Assembly: GCA_030765045.1 (NCBI GenBank)
Contig: CM060972.1
Coordinates: forward strand, 4,972,905-5,036,904
Source of the DNA: Tenodera sinensis
Taxonomy: Eukaryota > Arthropoda > Insecta > Mantodea > Mantidae
Length of the DNA: 64,000 nt
Reading direction: 5' to 3'
Every line of letters begins with the position of its first letter. Within the stretch, counting starts at the first letter, position 1. Made by a program: the position numbers and the translations under genes. This document shows, in pieces, positions 19,769 through 31,139 of the stretch. The notes beneath the pieces were generated by a model, which was not told where the DNA came from, did no database searches, and saw only the letters and a list, made by a program, of their open reading frames with translations.

Positions 19769-19845
19769 GTTTGAGAGTTAAAACTGGAACTGAAAAATTC
19801 AATGCCACTGCTGAGATTTTTCAGTTCCAGTTCTACCTCTCAAAC
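19769..19845. repeat. SINE foldback, 30-bp inverted arms
   Basis: 19769-19798 and 19816-19845 are reverse complements with two mismatches around a 17-nt loop. Both arms are the GTTTGAGAG..CTGGAACTGAAAAAT end of the tRNA-derived SINE family. The preceding bases (TTTTTAAACACACAACCCGTG) are its tail. The tRNA-like head has been lost, leaving a hairpin. Confidence 0.75.
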
Positions 19846-19999
19846 AATACAAATTTTTTTGAAAACACAGCTATGGAATAATACTTTCCTTTAAGTCTCA
19901 TGCCAGATATTCCTTTACAGAGTAGTATGCCTTATTTACAAATAGATCTTTTACAGCTTTTGTGAACTAATTTTAATTTTCTGTGTTTATGATTTGTGT

Positions 20000-20500
20000 G
20001 GTAATTTATTATAATATATTTTTATTGCCATGTAATATGGACATCTTTTCAGTAATGTAAACAGACAAATAACGCTGTGCACTACAATTATTTATTGATG
20101 TACCATGAGCTGGTGAACAAACTTTATGTGCTGGGTATTTTATATTTTCCTTTCGTCTTGTGTTGTATACATGTTCAAGTTGACTATTTAGAAATTTATT
20201 GTGATTGTTTTTGAAATATAGTACTGAATTATAAAGATAAAGGGAAGGTAGAGTGAGAATTTTTAATTTTTTAAAAAGCGGTCTACAAGAATCTCTGAAG
20301 TTTGGATGGGTCATTATTCTTATTTTCTTTAGTGTACAAAAAATTCTATCGCATCCTGCTCATTTCCCCAGATTGCTATTCCATATGAGAGAATAGAGTG
20401 GAAATAGCTAAAACATATTCTCTCTTGTTTGTAGATTGGTTATTTGTGCCAAACGGACATGCTGAAGTAAGCATCATTTAACTTTTTTTATAGATAATTT
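20000..20500 (-). pseudogene. Jockey/CR1-like LINE C-terminal fragment
   Basis: The - strand frame at 20314-20009 contains THPNFRDSCRPLFKKLKILT, LPSLYLYNSVLYFKNN and YNTRRKENI. This is the standard region after the palm domain in Jockey/CR1-type reverse transcriptases. Upstream, to about 20500, frame-broken sequence corresponds to the SYGI-x-x-WG segment. No active site remains. Confidence 0.7.
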
Positions 20501-21420
20501 AATTGGCTAGACCAACTATAGATACAAAGATAACAGCAATAGTCAAATGTTTATGAACTGGTTATTATATGCTGGCCTTAAACTGCATTCTCTTTCAGTG
20601 CAATTGCAAAAATGTGAATATCGACAGGAGTTAAAAAGAATGACAAAGTATTGAACATTTGGAGCCATTAATAACCGATATTTAAGCATTGGCTTATGCC
20701 ATGGAAAATTTACTTGAAATAAATTGTGTTTTAAAGAGATCTACAGCACCTTTTGTGCAGTATGTTTTCATATATCGCTTAACAGTTCAACAGAATTATT
20801 GAAAATTCCTCCCATATGAAGAGGAGTTCAAAAGCAATTCCCAAGATATACATTTAATTTGCCATGCAGATATTTTAAACATATGGTATAAGCAAAATCT
20901 TTATCAGATGTTTTTGAGAAACTCAAAAATAAACAAATTTTTCAATATAAGGGATAGTTTGGGGTGGAGGATTTTCTTGAAAATGTTCATAACCAACTTC
21001 ATTTTTGAGTTTCTCACACACCTGGATCTGAAAGTGCTTTATTTTGGATTTATGGGGATTCAAAATATGTATTTTTGGTGAAATTTCAGTAAGAAACTTA
21101 TGGGTAAAATGTGATAGTTTAACTGCTACAGGCTCAGAAGCAGGAAAAGTAACGTGTTGCAGGTGAGCTTGGAGATCATTAAGCACTTTGTTGGACAGTT
21201 GATATGACAATGGTGCATTACAAATTGTTTTTTAACCTCTGTGCTCCAGCACTCTGGTACCTGGAAGCTGAACCAGAGTGTGTATGTGGTTTTTGTTTAT
21301 TAATTTGTTACAAAATAAATTAATAGATTGCTTTAAAAAAAGTTCTGAAGGATTAATTTTTTATGAAAACCACGGTCCATGGGTTAATCTTCTATTAATA
21401 ATAAAAGCAACTTTACTTAC
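20501..21420. other. Region expected to hold the last RNASEH2C exon; none identified
   Basis: The exon at 21421-21653 ends at a GTAAGT in phase 0, so a short 3' exon should lie at lower coordinates on the - strand. I could not identify it here. A 95-codon - strand frame at 20923-21210 has no similarity that I can name. Confidence 0.3.
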
Positions 21421-21653
21421 TGCATGTGCAATGTCAATCCAGTCAAATGCAGCAAGTAGTGAGTCATTCTTTGATGGTGGTTTGTCCCAGTTCCAATAAG
21501 TAAATGACTTAAAACAATGTGATATACGTATATTGCGCTCTCCTCCAGCGACTGAAGTCTTAGTAGATTCGTGCAAAACAACACCTCGGTATCCTTCTGG
21601 TAACTGCAACACCTTTCCTTCTAGAGGATATCCTCGGAATGAGGCATGAAGAC
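21421..21653 (-). CDS. RNASEH2C: RNase H2 subunit C, second exon
   Basis: RNASEH2C is a non-catalytic subunit of the nuclear RNase H2 complex that removes ribonucleotides from DNA. The exon opens after TTTTCTTCTAG with two bases that complete a Ser codon begun at 26304. It encodes LHASFRGYPLEGKVLQLPEG at its start and CFKSFTYWNWDKPPSKND plus LLAAFDWIDIAHA at its end. These fit the family pattern (SFRG-x-x-L-x-G-x-x-x-x-x-P-x-G-Y-x-G, then F-x-x-x-W-x-x-D/E-x-x-P .. A-x-x-W). The exon ends in phase 0 at GTAAGT. If that donor were not used the frame would run only 15 codons more. Confidence 0.85.
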
Positions 21654-21855
21654 CTAGAAGAAAACAATTCATATGCACAAAACACAGCATAAGTGTCTGA
21701 TATCTATATTAATACAGCGTCGTGCTCTTATTGGCATCTGATTCTTGGGAGCGCACCACTTGTCTTCTAAGATTCCAGTTTCTGCTATAGCATCACATAC
21801 GAACTGACCTTCTGAGTCATCCGTTTGTGATAAATGAAGGCAATAGCTAACGTTT

Positions 21856-22283
21856 TACTTTCTCTACTCGTAAGTGGAGGAAGTACTGTATTCCAACCAA
21901 AAATTCAATGTTGAGATTTCACCGGAAATATGTTTTGAGACCCCCTGAATTAAAAAAAAAAAAAAAGCATTTTTAGAAAAAGTTGTGTGTGTGTCTGTCA
22001 GTCTGTGGACAACATAACTCAAAAAGGAAAAGTCGGTTAAAAACCAAAGTTGGTATTTAAGTTTAATGTCATTCAAGGACACAAAGATTTTGAAGAAAAT
22101 AGCCCCACTCTAAACTACCCTTTACATGGAACATATTTTGAAAATGGCTCTAACGATTTTTATTAAAATGTCATATGTTTGAGATATTTTTATGACAAAT
22201 GAAATGTATATCTTGAATTTTCTGGCTATAGCCCCTGTAGTCATATTTACTCTGGGCGACTTTTGCATAACTGCTAAACTGTG
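21856..22283 (-). repeat. Hairpin-end repeat family, right part (reverse), in RNASEH2C intron
   Basis: Starts TACTTTCTCTACTCGTAAG and follows the family through AGTCGGTTAAAAACCAAAG to GCATAACTG, then is truncated. The microsatellite is short (GTGTGTGTGTCTGTCAGTC). Confidence 0.8.
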
Positions 22284-22539
22284 CCAACATTCTGTGCTTG
22301 AAACTCAGTATGCTATGCAGGATGGATGTTCGAGTGCACGGACCCAGGTGGTTTTTTTATTTCTTCTTTTGTATCAACATAGATTACATTCTATAAATCA
22401 ATATTGACTACTGTATGTGAAATCTTTATCTACTGTTCTTACAACTAGAAAATAAAGAAAAATACAGCAACCTGATCTCCAGTTGCTTTTAAATGTAACA
22501 AAACACTAATAAACAAGAGAAAAACCAAGAAACAAATTC

Positions 22540-23310
22540 TAATACTTAGAGTAGTCTCCATTATTTGCTACCACTGCCCTCAATCTTCGGGGCATGGAAT
22601 CCAATGTTTTAAAATAATTAGCGTCTTCTGCTAATGACTCCCAAGTGTCTTTAATGACACACCAGGGTTGTGTAGCATTATTCAATCTGGGAATTCTTCC
22701 TTGAGAGAGCCTCTGCTTGCCCAAACATGTTCAATTGGGTTGAGATCTGCTGACTTCGGAAGCAATGGTATCTGTTCTAAGATATCCCTGTGTTTCCAAA
22801 ACCACTTTTGGACCTTGCCCGACTTACGGACAGAATGATTATCCTGTTGGGCAGACAGGAGTAGAACATGTTCTAAAATTTCAGAATAGGTTTCCCGATT
22901 CAGCTTTTCATGAATACATTCCAGCATTCCTGCACCTTCCTGAGACATCCATGCCCAAATAGTAACTCATTCAACCACTCCTTGGACGAGTGGTTCCAGA
23001 TTCCAGCATCTTTACAACGGTTGCTAACCGTCCGTGTACTACCCGGGAATAAAGACAATGCCTTGTAGTCAGCAGCGGTTAGAAACGTATCTCTTTGCAC
23101 CTCTGCCAAGAGAGATCTGTCTTCATTCTCGGTAGATATGCATGGGCATCCTGTAGTCTTCCTTGCAGTAACCTGTGCATCTTCACGATGATTTCGCCCA
23201 ACTCCTCCCAGTGGATTGTGCAACACCACAAATGCTACCAGCTTTGGTGGCTGAACAGCCCTGCAAAACCAGGGTGAGAACAGCAGAACGTTTATCAACG
23301 GCCTCTGCCA
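22540..23310 (-). pseudogene. Tc1-like transposase, degraded
   Basis: Read on the - strand. The N-terminal side (23298-22900) carries a paired-type DNA-binding region with DRSLLAEVQRDTFLTAADYK and GIWNHSSKEW-like residues. Next come the catalytic region LLLSAQQDNHSVRKSGKVQK (second Asp) and ADLNPIEHVWA (Glu), then the C-terminal SMPRRLRAVVANNGDYSKY. I count 36 residues between the last Asp and Glu, but frameshifts make this uncertain. No terminal inverted repeats were found. It lies in the RNASEH2C intron in the same orientation as the gene. Confidence 0.75.
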
Positions 23311-26303
23311 TTGCTGAAGTTCAATGAACGTGTCGCTGTAGGCTATGTAGTGATTGAGGACCTCTTTTGGTGCTGAATGGAACTAAGTATATGTGTGCGA
23401 CCAACACAGGAAGAAACACAATGATATGACAATCGAGCTTCTCACTAGTAGTTGAAAGAGTTGGGTATTACATTGATACCTATATACATATATCAGTAAA
23501 TAATTATCTAATACTCAATTCATAACTAATATTGTGTAAAATCTATATTACTTTAAATTAAAAATACGAAGTAGAACATGAAAATAGAGGAAACAAAATA
23601 AAGGGAGGAAAAATGTATATTCTGTTGCCGAGGTTTGAACGTAAGTTCACCAGTTCTCAGAGTGCGTGTGTTACTCTGAGCTGTATTTGCTTGGGGTTCG
23701 AGATGTCTACTGGCACATCCATATATACGCTCTAACACCGGCCACATTTTTTATGGTAACATGACTAATTTATCGTCTTCAGGGTCTTTATGTCTTATGA
23801 AACATGTCATTGGTTGTTTTGACTGATTGGATATCGCTGCTCCTCGATAGAACTACCAATGCGCATAGCATCAGGCAGAAACACGTTTGGGTTTGTTTAC
23901 AAATTTGCTAACAAAGAATGAGAAGTTCTGTGCTAGTTCTTGAACCACCGTTCTTTCTTTATCAGGAACCAATACAAATGCAGCCACGATTCAAGAGACA
24001 GCCTATATATGTGTTCGACAGACAATAACATATGCTGCTGAGACTATTAGCTTGATTTTAACTGCATATTGCAGATACAGACCAGTGTAAACTGTTCTGC
24101 AATATGAAGTGGGACTTAGAAATCTTTTGCTCTCAGAAGTGCTTAATCGTTTTTTTCCATGACTGTACAATAGCTTCATAATGAACAGGGAGGTAAAACA
24201 AAATTAATGATATCATTATCTAGTTTCAAAAATAAACTATGTACGCAATATCCAGGAACCCGCTAGTTTTAAATATGACTAAGCTATATAGGAATCAGTT
24301 TTGTTTCTGTGTAACAGCAATATTTTATGTTCTTTCAAGATACTAGCTGTCAATATTTCTTACCAGAAGTTTTATGTATAAGTGCTGAAATATATGATTA
24401 ATTTGTTAAACACTACAGGCATACCAAACTAAGTGTATATCAATGTATGTAGAGCCTCATATTTATTTTTAATATACCTAAAATAAAAATTTTAAGTCTT
24501 GGGTATAGGATCACTGTCCACTCAGCATTGCGAAGAGCTGAGATTAGCAATTCTGGCCAACAATCTGACTGGAGATGCATGCTGCTGGTCCCACCACCTC
24601 TCCGTGTTGGTTGAATGACCACATCTTTGCCACAAATATGTGAGCATGAGGCCGGCAATCAGGTTGGCAGCCCTAGGCCCACCCAGGCTGTAGTGGCAAA
24701 GGATTACATATCTAAACCGACAACTAATGTAAATTGAAATCCACTAATCATGCACTTCTTAAAAACTAGTGCAGCATAAACTGGGTTCAAATTCTTATAA
24801 AACTCGACTGATTCCAAGATTTACTTTCTTTAATACCAAAGGACCAAATTTTGTAGCTATATAAACAAAACTGACAGAGGAAGGAAAAGAAAAACACACA
24901 AATATCAGAGATGGGATGAATGTTATTTCATTAAAAAAAAAAAAAGTAGGGTTAATATTGCATAAGTGCAAAAAGCGATTTCATCAGAAATACTTAAATT
25001 AGGAAATCCTGAGTGCTTGCAAACTAAACCTGATAATATGTAGTGGTTTAAGAACATAGTGTTCTTTCGTCATTAAAGTTGTTGGGGCCATCCACTGTCC
25101 TTTTTAAGCGACCCCAGTTATATAGCTTTATTTCAAGCGTGTTTCAAGCATATACATCTACAACTACATGTATAACCATAACAGCCATATCCTGAGTATG
25201 AATTAAAATTAATTGCGTGTATTACTGCAAGTTGTGGAATGAAGCAGTGCATTATAATGCTACATGTGTGCATTAAGTGATGATGAACTTTCCCATCAAT
25301 AAGCAATCTTAACCCAAAATTGTAGAATGAAATTGAAATGAATTGTGATGGCAAGTGTTTGAAAGAGCCCAAGGTCCAAAGACCTAACAGTTACCAGACA
25401 TTTGTCTTTTCCAGTTCAAAGAAAGGCCCACAAGGCTACCTTACACAGACACCTCACCTCAAATAAGATACAAACTCATATCCTTTAAATTATTTAGTAG
25501 ATACAGCATGTATTACACCACTGTCTATGCTAAATATACTGATAAGATTGGCCAATCAAAGCATCCAAATTATTAGCCATTGCCACTGCTATTTTAGTAT
25601 TTATAGAATGCTGTGAAACACAATCAGTTCACCTTATACTTGCAAATAATAATTTTAATCAATTGCCCATTTGCTTATCTTACCAGTTCTCATAAATCTA
25701 TGACAGAGCCAACATTTCAAAGCTAGTACGTGGTCCTATCAGTTCTTAAATGTAGGGTACTACTAAAATACAATGATACTATTTATTTAGTGTCAGAGAC
25801 ACTGAGTAATTTAGCTATAATTTTGTGTGTTCAATTCTGAACTTCATGGTCTGAAAAATTTTGGTACACCGAACCAACATAAAAGTAGTTAAGAACAGCG
25901 CATTGTATTTAAAAATATAGTACGCTGGCACAATACCTTCTTAAGTATTAGGGGGTTCGGGTAATCACGGTGCACTCATTTAGCCCAGTAAATATGTACC
26001 TATATGTTCTCCCACGGTGCTTAGCAAGGTGAGGTTAGGTAAGGTTAGCTAACTCTATACAAGCAGTTTTAAGGAAACTACCTGTTTTACTACTATATTC
26101 ATAAAACAAGTTAGATCCGAGGTTAGGTTAGGGGTATATAAGCAGTTTTAAGAAAACTAGCGTGCTTTTAGTGATATTAGGATGCCAGCATACTAAGATT
26201 AGATTAGAATGTCCCCCAATTGAAATCAGAATCTATTACAGCCACCCAAACGTATATGTCATGTTTCCATAAAATCGTTATGACGTTTTAAATGTTAACT
26301 TAC
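23311..26303 (-). other. RNASEH2C intron, remainder
   Basis: About 3 kb with no exon. A tRNA-like stretch on the - strand at about 23695-23620 (TACAGCTCAGAGTAACAC .. ACGTTCAAACCTC) may be a SINE head. At 26030-26170 a unit containing GGTTAGG and GCAGTTTTAAG(G)AAACTA is imperfectly duplicated. The intron's 5' end carries a GTAAGT donor at 26303-26298. Confidence 0.45.
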
Positions 26304-26463
26304 TCTCGCCATCGTCGTCGTTCTTCTTTATGTACGGTTTAAAATATTTCGAAATATTTGCTTCGCCATCTGCATGAATTTGACAAGGCATGTAATGAAC
26401 AACGCTTGTTAAATTGCCAGAATTGATTTCACTATTTGCACTACGTTTTATATGCACTGTCAT
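26304..26463 (-). CDS. RNASEH2C: RNase H2 subunit C, first coding exon
   Basis: The peptide contains VVHYMPCQIHADGEANISKY followed by FKPYIKK. This is the RNASEH2C N-terminal motif (LH-x-LPC-x-I-x-x-DG-x-A-x-V-x-x-YF-x-P-x-I). I chose the Met at 26463 (MTVHIKRS) because it puts the motif about as far from the start as in other animals. An in-frame Met at 26499 would add 12 hydrophobic residues. The exon ends one base into a Ser codon before GTAAGT, matching the phase of the acceptor at 21653. The intron is 4.65 kb. The other two RNase H2 subunits are not in the window. Confidence 0.85.
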
Positions 26464-27272
26464 TTTAAGGCAGTAGGACACCAGAAACACAATTTCCACT
26501 TTCGACGTGATTATGGTTTAAGGGTTTGCGTTCCCGCGTTTAGTGTTGGCTACCATCACAGCTGTATAGCAGTATCACCAATTTCCTTTAAATAACTTCT
26601 CTCCGCGTCCACTTAATTTCTCTCCAGACATTAAGTAAAAGATGAATGTGACCGGGAAGTGATGTGAGTTTACACAGTTTTAAGGATCATTACTAATCAT
26701 CTATTAGGGTGTTCTGTGCTAATCATTATTCATTAGTGTCATTAGGTAGCTAACTGTTAACATCTGTTGAAACAGCTGCCTGGAAAATATTTATTTTTAT
26801 GTTATTTTCCCCTATCCTTAAAGGAGGAATGTTGAAGCTTTCTGGACCGTGATTTCATTCAATCACCCTGCAATATACATTTGTTTCATAAAACTCGATA
26901 AGCGTGACAGTGCTGACAATTATGTAAAATCCGACAATTTATCACTTTTTCACGAGGCCAAAGTTTCCTGTAAGCCTCGCTTTTTCATTGGGAATTCTAT
27001 GTTTTACAAGCATTTACTTCACATTTAATGACAGTCAGAAGATTGCGAAATTATAGGTAATCTTGTTTCATAAACGTGAAACTTCTATGTCAATGCTAAA
27101 GAAATATTTTAAATTTCCACTCGTAAGACTCGATCTCGAACAATCTCGAAACTGAAAACTCTAACGCATTTGCGATTCGTAGTGATTGGCGCAGGTGCTA
27201 ACGATCGATTGTTATCGAAAAGAAATACTGTGCGACGGTGCGCGGGAATTTTGTTGACGCAGCACACACAAA
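26464..27272. promoter_or_regulatory. Probable bidirectional promoter region
   Basis: This 0.8-kb interval separates the start codons of RNASEH2C (-) and an unidentified gene (+), which point away from each other. It contains CG dinucleotides near both starts but no TATA box that I trust. The assignment rests on geometry only. Confidence 0.45.
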
Positions 27273-27445
27273 ATGTCGATCAACGTAGATAAAGTTATAT
27301 TAATGAACTTGATTGGAGAGTTTCTGAGTTCAGTGATCAAAGTAGAGGCTTCGAAAGAAACTACTGAAACAGCTGGAGAATGTTCAAGAATTGGAAATAT
27401 CTTAGGACAGACACTATGTGGCAACACCGGCATAGGAGAATTATT
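27273..27445 (+). CDS. First coding exon of an unidentified gene
   Basis: An ATG in good context (ACAAAATGTC) opens a frame of 57 codons plus two bases. It begins MSINVDKVILMNLIGEFLSS and contains TAGECSRIGNILGQTLCGNT. It ends at a consensus donor GTAAGTATAT (27446); without splicing it stops at once, because the donor's TAA is in frame. I do not recognise the protein: it is helical, without signal peptide or membrane segment. The frame, Kozak context, strong donor and position opposite RNASEH2C support a real gene. Later exons were not found, so the gene probably extends through or beyond the following repeats. Confidence 0.6.
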
Positions 27446-27528
27446 GTAAGTATATTATCACAATAATTTATTTTAAAAATAAGGCTAAAGCAATTACAGC
27501 TTTATAATGTCCGACATTAATTCAAAAC

Positions 27529-27576
27529 CGCTGATGACCTAGAAGTTGAGCGCCCTTAAACCAAATCCAAAAAAAT
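27529..27576 (+). mobile_element. 48-bp retroposed tail with 14-bp target-site duplication
   Basis: Exact repeats CATTAATTCAAAAC at 27515-27528 and 27577-27590 flank it. The insert reads CGCTGATGACCTAGAAGTTG and on through GCGCCCTTAAACC to an A-rich end, a sequence type shared with 5690-5732. It is the last few dozen bases of a LINE or SINE, inserted in the first intron of the gene that starts at 27273. Confidence 0.75.
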
Positions 27577-27590
27577 CATTAATTCAAAAC

Positions 27591-28940
27591 GACCTACAAA
27601 TGCTATGTCAAGTAGCGGACACTTCGTTCACGTTATGTCTGTGGTGATTATAAGGAGGGTCACCATCATCTAAACGAAAAGCAGCGAGAAAGTGAGCAAG
27701 AAAGTGCGATCCAGGTCAATGACCACTGTAAAGCGTAGCCGATGGATTAAGAGCTGTAAGCCGCAAAGCGAGAAAGCTTGGTTATATATAGTTAGAAGGA
27801 ATTGTAATTAATTGCACTCACAAGGTGAAATTACTCTGTAAAATGGATTGTACAGGAATTAAAACCTTAGACAAAATATTAAAACGAAAAAAAAAAAAAA
27901 AAAAAAAATACAAATAAAGTGAAGGAGACGCGAACTCGTTTACCTTTCACTTGAAAGCTAATGTCATAACCATTGCGCCAGAGGGAGTACTCCAACCGTC
28001 TCTTCATTTTCATGTGTTGTACACTCAAATGATATTATCATTAGCAGTGGCGTACTGGCACTTTAGAAACTTATAGCCATAACTTCCATATTTGAACGAA
28101 CAGGCCATAAGTCTACAATCCCAAATTACTTGTTTCAGAGATCTCCACTTGCTCTGAAAATATTTTGGTGTAGTTCATTAACACCTGTATATATATAAAT
28201 TAATATATTTATTTCTAAGCATATATTAACTGCCAGAATTCCTAAGCTTTGATTTAATAAATAAAAAACTAAGTCTAATGAATACTTGGCTGAATGTTGG
28301 GTTATTAAGAAGATATGTGAAAATTAGCTGGAATTCTTCTTCAAAATGCAACCAGAAGTAACTTGTGTATATTTTGTATGGAGTATTTTGAGACACAGGG
28401 AGGGAGGGGCAGGTAAGCAGCAGGTTTCTCTGGCTAAAGGTCACTTACACGTGCTGACACACTGCAGTAGCAAACTACACTGTTGCAACCTTTGTGTCCC
28501 TTTCAGACTTCTGTTACATTGTTTACATGTTCATTCTTTATTTATTTAGGCACTTAATTATGATGACTTCTTATGCTAGGACTAAATACATTTAATATAA
28601 AAACTGGAGTACATGATCATATTTACTCGAACAACATGACGTTTATTCCTTTCTTGTAAGGGTATATATATATGTATATCAACACAGCTGGTACTACATA
28701 CGATCCCCACAAAAAGAATGAAAGAAGGAAATACAAGCAGAATAGCGAAACACTATTTACATTGATATAGATTCTTCAACTTGAGACAGCACAGTTCCTG
28801 CGGTGCTACCAAAGAAAGCATTAGCCCTGAAGAAGCTCTACATAGTAGGATGAAACATTGGCAACAACAACATAACCAAGACACGGCCTTCCCCGGAAAT
28901 ACTTATTATTATGGATACTGGCCGCCGAAGCTTACGTAAG
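27591..28940. other. Intronic sequence with a poly(A) run and a tRNA-like stretch
   Basis: A 22-base A run (27887-27908) follows sequence that resembles the 3' end of a retroposed transcript. On the - strand, 27990-27925 has TGGCGCAATGGTTATGAC and GAGTTCGCGTCTCC, resembling tRNA A and B boxes and possibly a SINE head. The rest is unremarkable. Confidence 0.35.
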
Positions 28941-29089
28941 TTATTTTATTAATAGCTTACTAAAATATATAACTTACTAAAATGTATATGACTGATCAAG
29001 GATAGAGAGGGGTGGAGAATATGTTCAAATACGGAACTAAAATGACTATATAAAAAACCTAGCATAGTCACACTTGTTATAGCTAATAG

Positions 29090-29325
29090 GATTGAATGGG
29101 CCGGCCGGCCAGGCATGTTGTGCACATGGTCTGTTAAAAAGATTGTTGAAGGGAGAAGAGACAGAGGTAGACCAAGATTAAGATGGCTGGATTGTGTGGA
29201 GAAGGACTTACACAGTATGGGGATTAGAGCATGGAGGAGAAAGGCCGAAAACAGAGAAGAATGGGCTATCATCTTTAAGGAGGCACTAGCTGTTTGCCAG
29301 AAGAAGAAAAAGAAAATTATATGAG
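29090..29325 (+). pseudogene. LINE 3'-end fragment (RTE-like C terminus)
   Basis: The frame contains KKIVEGRRDRGRPRLRWLDC, VEKDLHSMGIRAWRRKAENR and EEWAIIF. This is the end of RTE-type endonuclease/reverse-transcriptase proteins. It finishes in an AGAAGAAGAAAAAGAAAA tail. The 5' truncation point is near 29085. A related fragment lies at 52200-52905. Confidence 0.75.
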
Positions 29326-29439
29326 TAAGAATGCATGCATACAAAATCAATAAAACAGGTAATTTAATCATTAAAGCTCTTTCGGGGTAAGATATGTTAA
29401 AAAAGTACAAAAGCGAAAGAGTGAATGAGGTCAATGACT

Positions 29440-30100
29440 GAGAAAGTCTAACATAAACACACTTATAAGCTCACTTCAGTTTTATAGTTTGTATGTGTGT
29501 TGCTTGGTTTTATATTTTCACATTTCTCCATAACTGGCTGTGCAATAGGCAACAGCACTTTCTCTGTAATTTCCATGGTATGCATCAGCAACCCCTAAAC
29601 AAATGAAGTGTCCTTCACAGTTGCCAAAACAAGACAGGATCGACCTTGTTTGCAACAATGTTGTCTGCTGTTAAGTACACAAACATACTTTTATCTTGTT
29701 CTGAACACCCCCTTATCTTTTAAATTATTTTTGACCCAACAATACTATTAGTTTTTGGTTTAAAATAAATTACAATTAACATTTAATTGATTTAGTGTAA
29801 AATAGGCCAAAATAATCTCCAATGCCTAAATAGGCATTTTTAGGTGCTATAAAACTGGATTTGATACTTTTCTTTTCTATTCGATCTTCAACATACAATA
29901 TTCTATATGATTCAAATTCAAATGCAATATATTACATTCACATGGTTTTCTTAACTCATTTTCCTTTTACGAATCACATTTGCATGTATTTCTCTTCTCA
30001 CTCTTCAAACAATTCACACTTTTTATAATATAAAAAGAGAAATGCAACAAATTACCTTATTACATGGTTTTCTCTAGTCACTTTTCTTTTGTGTAATACA
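29440..30100. other. Intronic or intergenic, nothing recognised
   Basis: AT-rich, no supported feature. Confidence 0.35.
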
Positions 30101-30104
30101 TTCA

Positions 30105-30200
30105 CATGTCCTCTACTTGACTGCTCAATAAGCGGAAGATCCATGGTTCAAATCCCAGCTATGGCATTGAATTTTTCAGTCCTGATTCTTAAACCTCTTA
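30105..30200 (+). repeat. tRNA-derived SINE fragment
   Basis: AAGCGGAAGATCCATGGTTC plus AAATCCCAGCTATGGCATTG and TTTTTCAGTCCTGATTCTTA: the 3' half of the tRNA-like head and the start of the body. The A box is missing. Confidence 0.6.
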
Positions 30201-30419
30201 AAGTTCTCATAACTTCTAATTATCTCCCCTCAAAACATTCATAGAATAGTTCTACAATATTTAAAAAAATATATAAAATTAAAATATATGTAGGTTAAAA
30301 GGGATTAAAGAATATTTAACAAGGCATTAGTGCTAATTTTAAATTAATGACAGTTCTGTGGATGCTATAAGGAATTTAAGAAATTCCAAAGGTGCTTTTA
30401 GATAAGTAGAAGGAAAAAA

Positions 30420-30690
30420 AAACACAATTTGTGTAAAATAAATTTTATTTGTGGGGTTAACCATTTCCGAGATATTCCTGTTTACTTGTTTTAATTTTCT
30501 AATGCTTATATTTTTCTCAAATGGGAGGTCGTTATTCATTTATACTTTCTTTACTAAGTACTTACAGTAAGTATTGTATTCCACTCAAAAATTTTGATAC
30601 CAGGATTTCACTAGAAATGCACATTTTGAGATATCCTGAATAAATTAATGCTTATTTACAAAAAGGTCCATACACTCTTTAACTGCTGTG
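30420..30690 (-). repeat. Hairpin-end repeat family, two abutting fragments (reverse)
   Basis: 30420-30545 carries the family's AACCATTTCCGAGATATTCC region in a diverged form. 30548-30690 starts anew with the right-end hairpin region (ACTTTCTTTACTAAG, TATTGTATTCCAC, AAAAAGGTCC). Confidence 0.6.
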
Positions 30691-31139
30691 GTTCTTACTG
30701 CTCTATTCTCTATTTGGCATGAAGAACTTGCCTTTGATTGGCATGTTACTTTGCTACATATGCTGTTCTTCCTCTAATTCCTAAAGTGGTTTTATATCCC
30801 TTTCAGGGGCACCTGGGCTGAAGCGATTCGAATAGCCATGATGGTTAAGGCGATACACATTAGACTGGCTATCCAATTGAATCTCAGCAAGTACAGCCAA
30901 ATGTGTCTGTGGTAAAGGAAGGGGAGGGTCCAAGTAAAATAATTGGTGTAATGGCAGGCTTGTTACGTTTGATTGTAGTCGTGTGGATTTTGCATCTTTT
31001 TCTCAAAAAAAAACTTAGTTTTATTTGCACCTGTAAATATCTCAGGTCTATTTATTTAGGTTAGCATAACAAGAAATCAGGAAGAAAAAGTCAATAAGAT
31101 ATCTCAAAACGCAACAAATGTATATGTGTCTTATACGAC
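30691..31139. other. Intergenic, possible SINE head near 30825
   Basis: ATAGCCATGATGGTTAAGGC resembles a tRNA A-box region, but no clear B box follows. Otherwise nothing recognised. Confidence 0.3.

Noticed and set aside
20923..21210. Terminal exon of RNASEH2C
   Set aside because: No acceptor in the required phase with family-like residues. The long frame is unlike the family C terminus.
28949..29434. A 161-codon - strand frame
   Set aside because: It is the antisense shadow of the LINE C terminus at 29090-29325 plus low-complexity sequence.
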